DNA from: CBDBDZ01 sp965204215
GTDB taxonomy: Bacteria; Pseudomonadota; Gammaproteobacteria; Pseudomonadales; GM7GCV1
DNA: 23,376 bases
Reading direction: 5' to 3'
NCBI GenBank assembly: GCA_965204215.1
Contig: CBDBDZ010000007.1
Span: forward strand, 1-23,376
The position numbers were made by a program, and so were the translations under genes. Of the stretch, positions 1 through 6,923 are shown piece by piece. The notes under the pieces are model-generated. The model was given only the letters and a program-made list of their open reading frames with translations, did no database searches and was not told where the DNA came from. Each line of letters begins with the position of its first letter. Within the stretch, counting starts at the first letter, position 1.

Positions 1-4
1 AACG

Positions 5-252
5 ATCGGGTTTATCCCCCTGTATAAAGCCTTTGCCTCTTTCGTTATTTTCTGGTAGTTTTACCCAACCAGTCGCTTTTTATTAAAGCCTTTGTGTTGT
101 ACAGCTTATCATCAACTAACCGTTGTGATGAGCAAGGTAGCAACACAACGCGTTAAGAAAAAGGGCAAGACCAGAGCATGAGCGATGAGCAAATACTCTA
201 CTTACCATTACTGGTAGCAGTGATCTTGGATGTCACGGCGTGGAGACACCCC
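5..252 (+). promoter_or_regulatory. Leader of small regulator, copy 1, with three related pairing segments
   Basis: This untranslated leader precedes the regulator gene at 253 and is repeated, diverged, before its paralogue at 4176. It contains segment A1 (TTGTGTTG, 92-99), A2 (CGTTGTG, 121-127) and B (CAACACAACG, 141-150). A1 can pair with 141-148 over 8 bp, or A2 with 144-150 over 7 bp; the two pairings exclude each other. In the second copy all three segments carry the matching base change. A GGAG ribosome binding site lies at 242-245, 7 bases before the ATG. Whether this acts as RNA or as protein-binding DNA cannot be told from sequence. Confidence 0.55.
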
Positions 253-468
253 ATGACATTCTCAAGTGAAACCGCAAATTTTTTGTTCCAACAGTACGGC
301 TCGTTAACACTGACCACCAAGCAATTGGCCGAAGTGTTACATTACAAAACCACGAGAGTGTTGCTTAACTCGATCAGTTCTGGGACTTGTCCTGTGCATA
401 CGTTTCGGGTTGGTAAATGTCGAGTGGCGGATGTGGCGGCGTATTTGGATCAAGCAAGAGCACGTTAG
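253..468 (+). CDS. Small DNA-binding protein, PrtN/excisionase-like, copy 1
   Basis: A 71-residue protein, probably a sequence-specific DNA-binding regulator. It has a predicted helix-turn-helix around TTKQLAEVLHYK followed by CPVHTFRVGK and a DVAAYLD helix, a layout like PrtN-type activators and small excisionase-like proteins of mobile elements. The start at 253 is chosen because it has a GGAG site 7 bases upstream and aligns with the start of the paralogue at 4176; an upstream ATG at 178 adds residues with no counterpart in the paralogue. A terminator follows directly, so it is probably monocistronic and may regulate itself through the repeated leader segments. The family assignment is from pattern only. 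Confidence 0.75.
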   Translation: MTFSSETANFLFQQYGSLTLTTKQLAEVLHYKTTRVLLNSISSGTCPVHTFRVGKCRVADVAAYLDQARAR

Positions 469-472
469 TGCG

Positions 473-500
473 GCCAAGATATCTTGGCTTTATCCTTTTT
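473..500 (+). terminator. Rho-independent terminator after regulator copy 1
   Basis: The perfect palindrome GCCAAGATATCTTGGC at 473-488 is followed by TTTATCCTTTTT. It begins 4 bases after the stop codon at 466-468 and separates the regulator from the 506-aa gene. Confidence 0.7.
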
Positions 501-505
501 GATGT

Positions 506-523
506 TTGACTGAAAACAGTCAA
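506..523. promoter_or_regulatory. Inverted repeat upstream of the 506-aa gene
   Basis: TTGACTG-AAAA-CAGTCAA forms a 7-bp perfect inverted repeat ending 14 bases before the ATG at 538. Its left arm includes TTGACT, a good -35 hexamer, so it could be an operator overlapping a promoter. The -10 is weak (TAAGTT after 16 bases). It could equally be a hairpin in the mRNA leader. Confidence 0.4.
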
Positions 524-537
524 TTGATAAGTTTAAT

Positions 538-2058
538 ATGGCTAGGAATAAAAATTATTTAGAAGTGGCTCACGAATTGGAATGGGCTTGGCCATTCGGT
601 GGTGCCCTCAGTCCAGCCATGGTTTCGATATATGCTGAAAAGTTGTTTTCATATAATTCAGCAATTTCTGATGGGAAAAGAAAAAAGTTATTAAAAGGCC
701 TTAGGGGGTCGTACTCTTTATCATTGAAAGAAAAACAACGAGTCTTGTCGTCTTTGGTTAGATTGTCAGAAGATCAGATTAATAAACTAATTACAATTTT
801 CAACGAAGAGAAAAGTAAATTTGCTGAATTAAATCAGCAATTCTCGTCTGACATTAAACAATTAAGTATAAGACGGGAATTAGATTGGGCGCTATTACTT
901 AACAAGGAGAATGGGGTTAATGTCTTCTGGCAAAAATATGTATATGCGAAGCGATTTAGCCGAAAGGATTTAATTCCTATTGTGATTTCTGTTTTAGATG
1001 ATCTGCTATCTAAAGAAGACTATTTGTCTGTTAGGTTTATGGTTGGTGAAGTGTTATCTAATAAACCAGCGTTGAAGTATTTAACTCATAAGCAAAACCA
1101 ATTATGTCACTTAATTAATGCTGGGACTCTGTCCAGTGTGGAGGTCTCGGAACTCAATGGTATCTCAGGCATAGAGAAAATTGACTTCTTAGACGCACGA
1201 TCTTTGGTTACAGATAAATCAAGGGCTGGATTTATTGAGTTTGTTACGCATAGCTACCAATTAGGTAAATATGGAATTCCGGAAAACAGTTTTGGTTTGA
1301 AAAAGAAGTTATTGAATTTTTATAAATTAGCCAAGGCGCCTGCAGATTTGTCTTCATGGTTCAGTTATCTATTTCTATGTCAAAACGATTATCAATCAGC
1401 CTTAAATGCAGCTCGCTGGTCATTAAGAAAGGTAGTTGATGACAACTTATTAAACGAAGTGACTTTTGCTAAAAGTATTGGCAATATCTCACACCAAAAA
1501 TTGAAACCTAATTTTAACTTTCATCGGAACTTGTTTAGATATTTAAGTATTGAAGCCTTTCCCAAAATAAATAAAGAAAATTATGGTCGTCCTGAATTAG
1601 ATAAATTTTTACTCGAATTACCGATTATTTTCAGACAATACTTTGAATCATTACAGAAAAAGTGGCCGTCTCACGAAGTTGCGCACTTTGCATATTTCGA
1701 TCAAAAGTATAATTTAGGAATAGGTATGCAATCTGAAAATTATGAAACGATTTCTGAGTCAATAACTCCATCTGACAGGTTGTTTCTACAACTGTTGCAT
1801 CTTCCCTCCTCAGAGTATCGACTAAATAGTCTATTGAAACAATTAATTAAATCATCGAATAATAAAATAGATATATTATTCAATCTCTTAGCAATTATTG
1901 GTTTGGCTCGTGAAAGTGACAAATTTTCTGAAGAAAAACTAGCTAAATTCGAAAACAATATTCTCAGTAGTTATCCAGTTTTACTTTCTCAAAACGGGTT
2001 CATTGTCAATCAAGAAATGTCTTTACTAGTTGCTGAACAACAAGAATGTGAGTTATAA
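538..2058 (+). CDS. 506-aa protein of unknown function
   Basis: I do not recognise this protein. It is soluble-looking: no signal peptide and no convincing membrane helix. It is rich in Lys, Leu, Ser and Asn, and looks mainly alpha-helical, possibly helical repeats; residues 55-110 are strongly charged and could form a helical hairpin. No catalytic motif is visible. The gene is markedly AT-rich, unlike the chromosomal genes at the right end, which suggests transfer. It lies 69 bases after regulator copy 1, separated by a terminator and an inverted repeat, so it is probably transcribed on its own. A defence or other accessory role is possible from context only. The ATG at 538 has a weak ribosome binding site. 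Confidence 0.8.
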   Translation: MARNKNYLEVAHELEWAWPFGGALSPAMVSIYAEKLFSYNSAISDGKRKKLLKGLRGSYSLSLKEKQRVLSSLVRLSEDQINKLITIFNEEKSKFAELNQQFSSDIKQLSIRRELDWALLLNKENGVNVFWQKYVYAKRFSRKDLIPIVISVLDDLLSKEDYLSVRFMVGEVLSNKPALKYLTHKQNQLCHLINAGTLSSVEVSELNGISGIEKIDFLDARSLVTDKSRAGFIEFVTHSYQLGKYGIPENSFGLKKKLLNFYKLAKAPADLSSWFSYLFLCQNDYQSALNAARWSLRKVVDDNLLNEVTFAKSIGNISHQKLKPNFNFHRNLFRYLSIEAFPKINKENYGRPELDKFLLELPIIFRQYFESLQKKWPSHEVAHFAYFDQKYNLGIGMQSENYETISESITPSDRLFLQLLHLPSSEYRLNSLLKQLIKSSNNKIDILFNLLAIIGLARESDKFSEEKLAKFENNILSSYPVLLSQNGFIVNQEMSLLVAEQQECEL

Positions 2059-2279
2059 AATCAGATACCCAAATCCCCAGAAAGAACCCCAAACACACTA
2101 TAATTCACCCCAAATCATCATCTCAATTGCGTATCGGATAGAGTGAACTGTCGATTAACTTGCTTATTTGCGTTAATTTCCTTTCGTTTAGTTTACCTCA
2201 TTTTCTCAGTATTCGGCGTTTTTTAGGCACACCTCCCCCGTCTATCGTGCTTGGTCGGTTTCTTCAGGGTACTGTGTGG

Positions 2280-2668
2280 TTATAATGGCGGGGGCTTCCA
2301 TGCTTGTAATGACATGATGACTTCTTCTAGTAAGGTTTTATTATGCGTTTGCAGTTTGACAAACACCGCTCATCCTGTGCTGACGACTTTTGCAGCCATC
2401 GCGTACACGCGCCAGCGCACGGTGAGGGTGCGATGGTGGGAGAGTCTTTCGGGCAGAAGGTGGCGCATCAGCGTAAACAGGTTGTAGGAGAGCGCGGTAA
2501 TCAGCAAGTACAAGGCGTTTGCGTGAAAGCCTGAGTAAGGCAAGGTGTCGCCACCGAAGTCTCGTTTGAGTTCTTTGATGCGGTTTTCGCTGTCTTCGGC
2601 GCGTTGGTTATACCAAGCTATTATCTCACTGTCGCTTAGCTCATCGCGGTTATGGGGTAGATAAAAAG
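2280..2668 (-). pseudogene. C-terminal remnant of an IS1380-family transposase
   Basis: Read on the minus strand, this encodes the end of a DDE transposase with the IS1380-type block WYNQRAEDSENRIKELK, then NALYLLITALSYNLF and LMRHLLPERL. An in-frame TGA at 2370-2372 follows AAKVVSTG, but the same frame continues with family-like sequence AVFVKLQTHNKTLLEEV to a TAA at 2280-2282, so the TGA is a nonsense mutation, probably from an Arg codon. The N-terminal three quarters, including most of the catalytic domain, is missing. The cut at about 2660-2668 coincides with the 3' end of the next minus-strand gene. No clear terminal inverted repeat was seen downstream. Confidence 0.85.
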
Positions 2669-3279
2669 TTCTTTATTGCATGGCAAACTGTAATATGGTC
2701 ATAATTTTTTTTTGTCCTTGATTTATTCTTTATAAGAAAGTAGAAATCATTGCTTTTATTTAAAGTGGATACAAATTTTTTATATTCTTTTTGTATTTCA
2801 ACTGCGTCGGGTAGGTTCTGAATACTTGCGTTTCCATAGCGGTCTAAAAACTCTCTAACTTCAGATATCAGTTTGCCAACCTTAATACCATATGGCCTAG
2901 GGTCATTTCCTTTTAGATCGGAGATACAGTAATCATATTGCTCGATATCTCTACAAAGAAAAAGTGCTTTTTTATTTAAAAAACTTCCATCTTCAGCAAA
3001 GCTATTTCCACCATGATATACACCTGCTTCAAAGGACATATTGAAGCGCGGGAACTCTCTTCTTTTGACTTTTGTTGTTTCGATACACGACAAATCATGT
3101 ATGGATAAGTCACACTCAGATATTTGTTCTGTTATTTTTTCTAACCTCGATTGGCCACTGTTTAATTCATCAAGGCCACATTTCCAACTATATCCGAAAC
3201 TAACGATAGTAAATATCACTGCATAAAACCTTTCCTCATAAAACTCATCAAATGGGAAATTTATAAAGACCTTGCTCAT
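2650..3279 (-). CDS. TIR/deoxyribosyltransferase-like protein, possible defence effector
   Basis: A 209-residue cytosolic protein. The N-terminus KVFINFPFD (3-11), then SIHDLS (59-64) and FPRFNMSFEAG (76-86, with Glu84), matches from memory an uncharacterised family that begins FVNCPFD and has a Rossmann-like fold resembling TIR domains and nucleoside deoxyribosyltransferases. Glu84 sits where a catalytic glutamate would be expected; that is inference. If the analogy holds it could act on NAD or a nucleotide. The upstream gene (3333-3830) is 53 bases away on the same strand, probably one operon. The last residues run into the transposase remnant, so the original C-terminus may have been replaced. 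The start is the ATG at 3277-3279, with only a weak ribosome binding site. Confidence 0.7.
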   Translation of the reverse strand: MSKVFINFPFDEFYEERFYAVIFTIVSFGYSWKCGLDELNSGQSRLEKITEQISECDLSIHDLSCIETTKVKRREFPRFNMSFEAGVYHGGNSFAEDGSFLNKKALFLCRDIEQYDYCISDLKGNDPRPYGIKVGKLISEVREFLDRYGNASIQNLPDAVEIQKEYKKFVSTLNKSNDFYFLIKNKSRTKKNYDHITVCHAIKNFLSTP

Positions 3280-3332
3280 GAATGCATCCGTTTTCAGGTT
3301 GAAGTGATTCTTGTTTGTAGATTATTACAGGC

Positions 3333-3830
3333 TTAAGATTGCTTTGAATCTCGAATCAATCTCATAGCTTCAATATAAGAGTCTGATTTAGTAACCTGAT
3401 CGGTCTTTGGTAAATCATAAATAGCTACTCCCCATTTCGTATAACCGAGAAGGTCTCCATCCGAACCAGTTTGGTTATTATTTGTGTCAGAACTTGCAAT
3501 AAGCTTTCGCATTCTGTTTCGTATATTTTCTATGTGAGTTACTAATTCTTCAGCTTTTCTGCGATGTCGTTCTTCGATAATTGGTTGATTTTTAATAAGC
3601 GCTCTTAGATGACGGTTAAGATCAAAAACTTTATTAGCGAGATCATCTAATTTAAAGTCAACCTCATTGTACTGATGACTTAAATTGTAGACAGTGTCAT
3701 TGGATTCCATTTCCTGTTTGGATATTATATCTATTACTTGAGCTACTTGAGCTGGCGCCGAGATAAGCTCAATCTTTGCAGATCTGTCGACATCCTCTAG
3801 TGCCCGATTGTCTTTACGTGACTCAATCAT
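3333..3830 (-). CDS. 165-aa helical protein, partner of the TIR-like gene
   Basis: Not recognised. It is a soluble, charged, mostly helical protein. Residues about 45-115 look like a long helix or coiled coil with heptad-like spacing (VDFKLDDLANKVFDLNRHLR, then a HIENIRNRMRKLI stretch), followed by a Ser/Asn/Asp-rich linker and a short globular tail near YTKWGVAIYDL. It is first in a probable two-gene minus-strand operon with the TIR-like protein. A sensor, scaffold or inhibitor next to an effector would fit the layout of many small defence systems, but nothing in the sequence proves this. No strong ribosome binding site precedes the ATG at 3828-3830. Confidence 0.7.
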   Translation of the reverse strand: MIESRKDNRALEDVDRSAKIELISAPAQVAQVIDIISKQEMESNDTVYNLSHQYNEVDFKLDDLANKVFDLNRHLRALIKNQPIIEERHRRKAEELVTHIENIRNRMRKLIASSDTNNNQTGSDGDLLGYTKWGVAIYDLPKTDQVTKSDSYIEAMRLIRDSKQS

Positions 3831-3932
3831 AAATAAATTCAGTATTTTTTCAAGTTATTTGTTTTATTATTATAACCTTGGAAAGAGGCTAATTACTAGA
3901 GGTGTGAGAGCTAGAGTTTTTCATAGAGGGTT

Positions 3933-4175
3933 ATAAACGTTTATTGTGTCGGTTTTGCCTTCTCGCTAATTTTCTGTTAGTTTTAACATTCCAGTACCTT
4001 TTGATTAAGGCCTTTATGTTAACGGCTTACTATTAACAAACATCGTTATGGTAAGCAGGATGCAACATAACGCTTTGAAAAAAAGGGCAAGCAATAGATT
4101 AAAAGCCAAAAGCTTCAAATCACCTTGCCATGACTGGTCGCCGTAATCTTGAAATCATGGCGTGGAGACACCACC
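3933..4175 (+). promoter_or_regulatory. Leader of small regulator, copy 2, with covarying segments
   Basis: This is a diverged duplicate of the leader at 5-252, sharing for example ATTTTCTG-TAGTTTTA, an AAAAAGGGCAAG block and the GGAGACACC ribosome binding region. Its segments are A1 TTATGTT (4014-4020), A2 CGTTATG (4044-4050) and B CAACATAACG (4063-4072). A1 pairs with 4064-4070 and A2 with 4066-4072. Compared with copy 1, B has C changed to T, and both A1 and A2 have the matching G changed to A, so both alternative pairings survive. The GGAG site at 4164-4167 is 8 bases from the ATG. The stretch 3831-3932 shows nothing else I can name. Confidence 0.55.
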
Positions 4176-4400
4176 ATGCAATTTTCAAGTGAAACCGCAA
4201 ATTTTTTGTTTCAGCAATATGGCTCGCTAACACTTTCGACCGAACAATTGGCACAAGTGTTGCATTACAAATCTACTAAAGTTTTACTCAACGCGATTAG
4301 TTCAGGCAGTTGTCCAGTTCATACGTTTAGAGTTGGAAAAAATAGAGTTTGTGATATTAGAGATATATCAGCTTATTTAGACAAAGTAAGGGCACTTTAA
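4176..4400 (+). CDS. Small DNA-binding protein, PrtN/excisionase-like, copy 2
   Basis: A 74-residue paralogue of the protein at 253, with most residues identical through FSSETANFLFQQYGSLTL and CPVHTFRVGK. The recognition-type segment differs modestly (STEQLAQVLHYKSTK against TTKQLAEVLHYKTTR). Copy 2 also has three extra residues before the last helix (CDIRDISAYLD against ADVAAYLD). It is probably a DNA-binding regulator of the mobile region. The start at 4176 follows a GGAG site and matches the paralogue; a TTG at 4149 is less likely. It ends at a strong terminator and converges with the Dam-type methylase. The pair of diverged regulators with co-diverged leaders suggests autoregulation without cross-talk, which is inference. 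Confidence 0.75.
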   Translation: MQFSSETANFLFQQYGSLTLSTEQLAQVLHYKSTKVLLNAISSGSCPVHTFRVGKNRVCDIRDISAYLDKVRAL

Positions 4401-4409
4401 ACACCCTAG

Positions 4410-4440
4410 AATAACCGCAACTTGCTTGCGGTTATTTTTT
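4410..4440. terminator. Strong bidirectional rho-independent terminator
   Basis: An 11-bp perfect stem, AATAACCGCAA (4410-4420) with TTGCGGTTATT (4426-4436), closes a 5-base loop and runs into six T residues. It serves regulator copy 2 on the plus strand and may also serve the converging methylase gene. Confidence 0.85.
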
Positions 4441-4466
4441 GTGAGTCATGTTTCTTTCTTCAACAA

Positions 4467-5315
4467 TTAATTCGACTTCACCCAAATCACCTCTTGTCGA
4501 GGCTTGCTGCCGGAAGCATAACTAGAACGCGTATATTTTTTCCAACCAGTCAACATTTCATTATAAAAAGAGTTGTCATAACCCGACAGCACACACGAAC
4601 CCTTGAGTTTCAAAAGCTGTTTTAATAAAGCCTCATGGTCTTTATTATCCATTTCATGTTGATAACCATTCGATTTAGCGCCTTTAGCACGAGTGTGCCA
4701 TAAGTACGGCGGATCAACATAAAACAACGTGTCTTTATCATCATAAGCGGTGATAATCTCTAGCGCAGGCCTTTGTTCAACAATGACGCCTCTCATTCGT
4801 TCAATCACCTTCACTAATGAGTAAGGGTAGTTCTTCCAACCAATCGCCGCCGTTGAACCCGTCTTTTTGCTTATTTGCCACTTGAAGCTGGCTCTACCCC
4901 CTTTAGAGGCTCCATTGCCATTGAAACTCATAAAAGAACGAATAGCTAAACGCCGAGCGCGTTCTATCGGAGTTTGAGATGGCAAGTAAGCTTTATTGAA
5001 CTCATGCCTAGAAAACGGTGTGACTTTGAGCATAGCAATCAATTTTCTCGCCATTTGTGGGTGACGGATAACCTTAAAGAAATTAACCACTTCTTGATTT
5101 AGGTCATTATACACTTCTCGATAACTACGAGGTTTTCTCAACAAAACACTCGCCGCACCACCAAAAGGTTCAACATAAAGTTTATGCTCTGGTAAGTGTT
5201 CAATTACCCACTTCGCTAACATCCATTTCCCACCATAATATTGGAGGGCAGGACGTCTAATTGGGTTTTGTTTTATCTGTTTTTGTTGCCGTTGCCGATT
5301 GTAGTTTTCCATCAT
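4467..5315 (-). CDS. Dam-type (D12 class) DNA adenine N6-methyltransferase
   Basis: A 282-residue DNA methyltransferase that transfers a methyl group from S-adenosylmethionine to adenine in DNA. The YYGGKW segment (26-31) and YVEPFGGAAS (47-56) form the AdoMet-binding motif I region, and DPPY (201-204) is the catalytic motif IV. The order of motifs and the length fit the D12/Dam family, of the kind carried by phages and plasmids. No restriction enzyme gene is adjacent, so it is probably an orphan methylase that protects the element from restriction or affects its regulation. Two ATG codons are adjacent at 5310-5315 and neither has a clear ribosome binding site. Its GATC specificity is not provable from this sequence. 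The stretch 5316-5472 holds no gene I can support. Confidence 0.93.
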   Translation of the reverse strand: MMENYNRQRQQKQIKQNPIRRPALQYYGGKWMLAKWVIEHLPEHKLYVEPFGGAASVLLRKPRSYREVYNDLNQEVVNFFKVIRHPQMARKLIAMLKVTPFSRHEFNKAYLPSQTPIERARRLAIRSFMSFNGNGASKGGRASFKWQISKKTGSTAAIGWKNYPYSLVKVIERMRGVIVEQRPALEIITAYDDKDTLFYVDPPYLWHTRAKGAKSNGYQHEMDNKDHEALLKQLLKLKGSCVLSGYDNSFYNEMLTGWKKYTRSSYASGSKPRQEVIWVKSN

Positions 5316-5472
5316 GGGCGAGGAAGTGTAGACACGATATTCGATTGGTCAAACACAAAATTTTAAAATTGTTGCTGCATTAAGTTGTGATGAATATTCG
5401 CCATACCTCAGCATAAAAATAATCAACATACTGCGCAACCCTAAAAATTAACCCCTCCCAAAATCGAAACCA

Positions 5473-5831
5473 ATGAACGAGACCAGCAACACCGAGAAAC
5501 CCTAGAAAACATCACCGAAGAATCACCCAAAAGTATTAGCGCTTGCGTTGCCAAAGACGCACTTGAGTATGACGCGATTGTATCTTTTTTTCACGATTTG
5601 CTATCCCATGGCTGTCAATCAGGGATGATAAGTCATTTGATTTACTATGAAGATACGAGACAGTTTTTTGATGAACATTACCATGAAATTGAAGCAATAC
5701 GGCATGATATTATGGAAATGGGAATCAAACTAGAATGTCCAGACGGAGATTTGAAAAATCATCTAGCATGGCTTGCCTATGAAGAAACCGCACGACATAT
5801 CGCCTACAACCTCCTTGAACTAGAAATTTAA
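5473..5831 (+). pseudogene. DUF7222-like mobile-element protein with damaged start
   Basis: The reading frame encodes RETLENITEESPKSISA, then FFHDLLSHGCQSGMISHLIYY, GDLKNHLAWLAYEETARHIA and a short end. This resembles from memory an uncharacterised family found on plasmids and integrative elements. The only in-frame canonical start is a TTG at 5598, which would discard the conserved N-terminus that is clearly still coding upstream. An ATG at 5473 (MNETSNTEK) is one base out of frame with it, so a single-base indel between about 5476 and 5510 probably destroyed the start. A 77-residue product from 5598 is possible but unlikely to be functional. The RadC-like gene follows on the same strand. 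Confidence 0.6.
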
Positions 5832-5941
5832 CCATTTACAATATTCCATTAACAAAAAACGTACCATCCCCACCTGCTTACCTCAAAAACCTGAATGGCT
5901 ATGACAGCGACCGCTTTAGAAAGCTAACGGTTTGTGATTTA

Positions 5942-6394
5942 TTGGATTGTGAGAAACACTCCGTTGTTTGCCTCGCACTTGCGGTTATTGCCGAACAAAC
6001 GACACCAGAAACAAAAATCACCGACCCCAAAGACGCTCAGGCCTTTCTACAACTAAAACTCGCGCCAGAAAAACGAGAAGTGTTTGGCGTGTTGTTTCTT
6101 GATAGTCAGCACCGCGTCATCGAATACGAATCGTTATTTAAGGGAAATATTAACAAATGCTCTGTTCACCCACGGATAATTGTTCAACGATGCCTAGAGT
6201 TAAATGCCGCCTCCATCATCATCGCCCATAACCATCCAAGCGGCGATCCCAAACCCAGTGAAAAAGATATACAAATCACCTCGCAAATCATCAAAGTCTT
6301 AACGTTGATAGACGTTCGAGTGCTAGACCACATCATTATCGGTAAAAGTGAGTGCCTTTCATTGGCCGAGAATCAACTATTAAGTCAGCCTTAA
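5942..6394 (+). CDS. RadC-like JAB domain protein
   Basis: A 150-residue protein of the RadC/JAB family, which is common on plasmids and genomic islands; its biochemical role is unsettled and the historic DNA-repair label is doubtful. The JAMM metal-site pattern is complete: His96, His98, Ser106 and Asp109 in HNHPSGDPKPSEKD. The best canonical start is a TTG at 5942. However, the same frame stays open upstream with protein-like sequence (NIPLTKNVPSPPAYLKNLNG, then YDSDRFRKLTVCDLL) back to about 5830 without any ATG, GTG or TTG. The gene may therefore start at a rare codon such as ATT, or have lost its start, like its upstream neighbour. It is normally the last gene of an accessory operon. Confidence 0.8.
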   Translation: MDCEKHSVVCLALAVIAEQTTPETKITDPKDAQAFLQLKLAPEKREVFGVLFLDSQHRVIEYESLFKGNINKCSVHPRIIVQRCLELNAASIIIAHNHPSGDPKPSEKDIQITSQIIKVLTLIDVRVLDHIIIGKSECLSLAENQLLSQP

Positions 6395-6492
6395 GAGTCA
6401 ATTGCTCCTGTACATAAAACGCTTCAATTGGTATTTGGAAATCGTGACCTATTAGCAACGGATGGGCTTCGTGGTGGGTGGTTCAACCTCGT

Positions 6493-6527
6493 TTGCAATT
6501 TTCAAGTCAAACTGCAAATTTTTTGCC
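6493..6527 (+). pseudogene. Truncated third copy of the small regulator gene
   Basis: The sequence from the TTG at 6493 reads LQFSSQTANFLP, matching the first residues of the regulators at 253 and 4176 (QFSSETANFLF) at both DNA and protein level. The ATG has become TTG and similarity stops after about 11 codons, right where the converging two-gene module (6534-7483) begins. The leader found before the other two copies is not recognisable here. It looks like a junction scar left when the neighbouring module was inserted or swapped in. Confidence 0.65.
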
Positions 6528-6533
6528 CAACTT

Positions 6534-6923
6534 TTATTTTTTGAATATATATTTAGCTACAGTAACGAAAGCAAGACCAGTTTGAGTAACCGTACCTGCA
6601 ATTAACGCTATAATAACGGTGGCATTTATTGACCGATCAATCGCATTTAATTTTTCACTCTCGATAAGATCGATCTCTGCGTTAAATACGGTATACATTG
6701 AAAAAATTAGTATCCCATATGAAACCACAAACAATAAAGAAATTAGCACAGCATAAGTAATTATTATTCTATTTTTTATTTTACTTTCCCTCTCCACGAT
6801 AAGGTCTTTGACATTACGCTTTACTTTATCAACATCCTCAACTGTCCGTTTATTAATAATTTCGCCTAAATTTGATAAAATATCACCCTCAAGACCACCA
6901 GTTTTATCTTCGCTAAACTTCAC
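6534..6923 (-). CDS. Two-helix membrane protein, second gene of a two-gene module
   Basis: Not recognised. This 129-residue protein has a charged cytoplasmic-looking N-terminus of about 50 residues (DVDKVKRNVKDLIVERESK), a first membrane helix at about 53-77 (rich in Ile, Leu and Val), a short charged loop with ESEKLNAIDRS, and a second helix at about 99-125 ending AKYIFKK. Its ATG overlaps the upstream gene's stop by 4 bases (ATGA, 6920-6923), so the two are translationally coupled. A small membrane effector coupled to a soluble sensor is a frequent design in anti-phage modules; that role is inference here. Its 3' end abuts the regulator fragment at 6493. Confidence 0.75.
   Translation of the reverse strand: MKFSEDKTGGLEGDILSNLGEIINKRTVEDVDKVKRNVKDLIVERESKIKNRIIITYAVLISLLFVVSYGILIFSMYTVFNAEIDLIESEKLNAIDRSINATVIIALIAGTVTQTGLAFVTVAKYIFKK

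Noticed and set aside
178..252. Upstream in-frame ATG extending the first small regulator
   Set aside because: The extra 25 residues have no counterpart in the paralogue, and the ATG at 253 has a good ribosome binding site.
2251..2534. Plus-strand open frames, including one starting MRLQFDKHRSS
   Set aside because: They are antisense to the transposase remnant, whose minus-strand protein is clearly recognisable.
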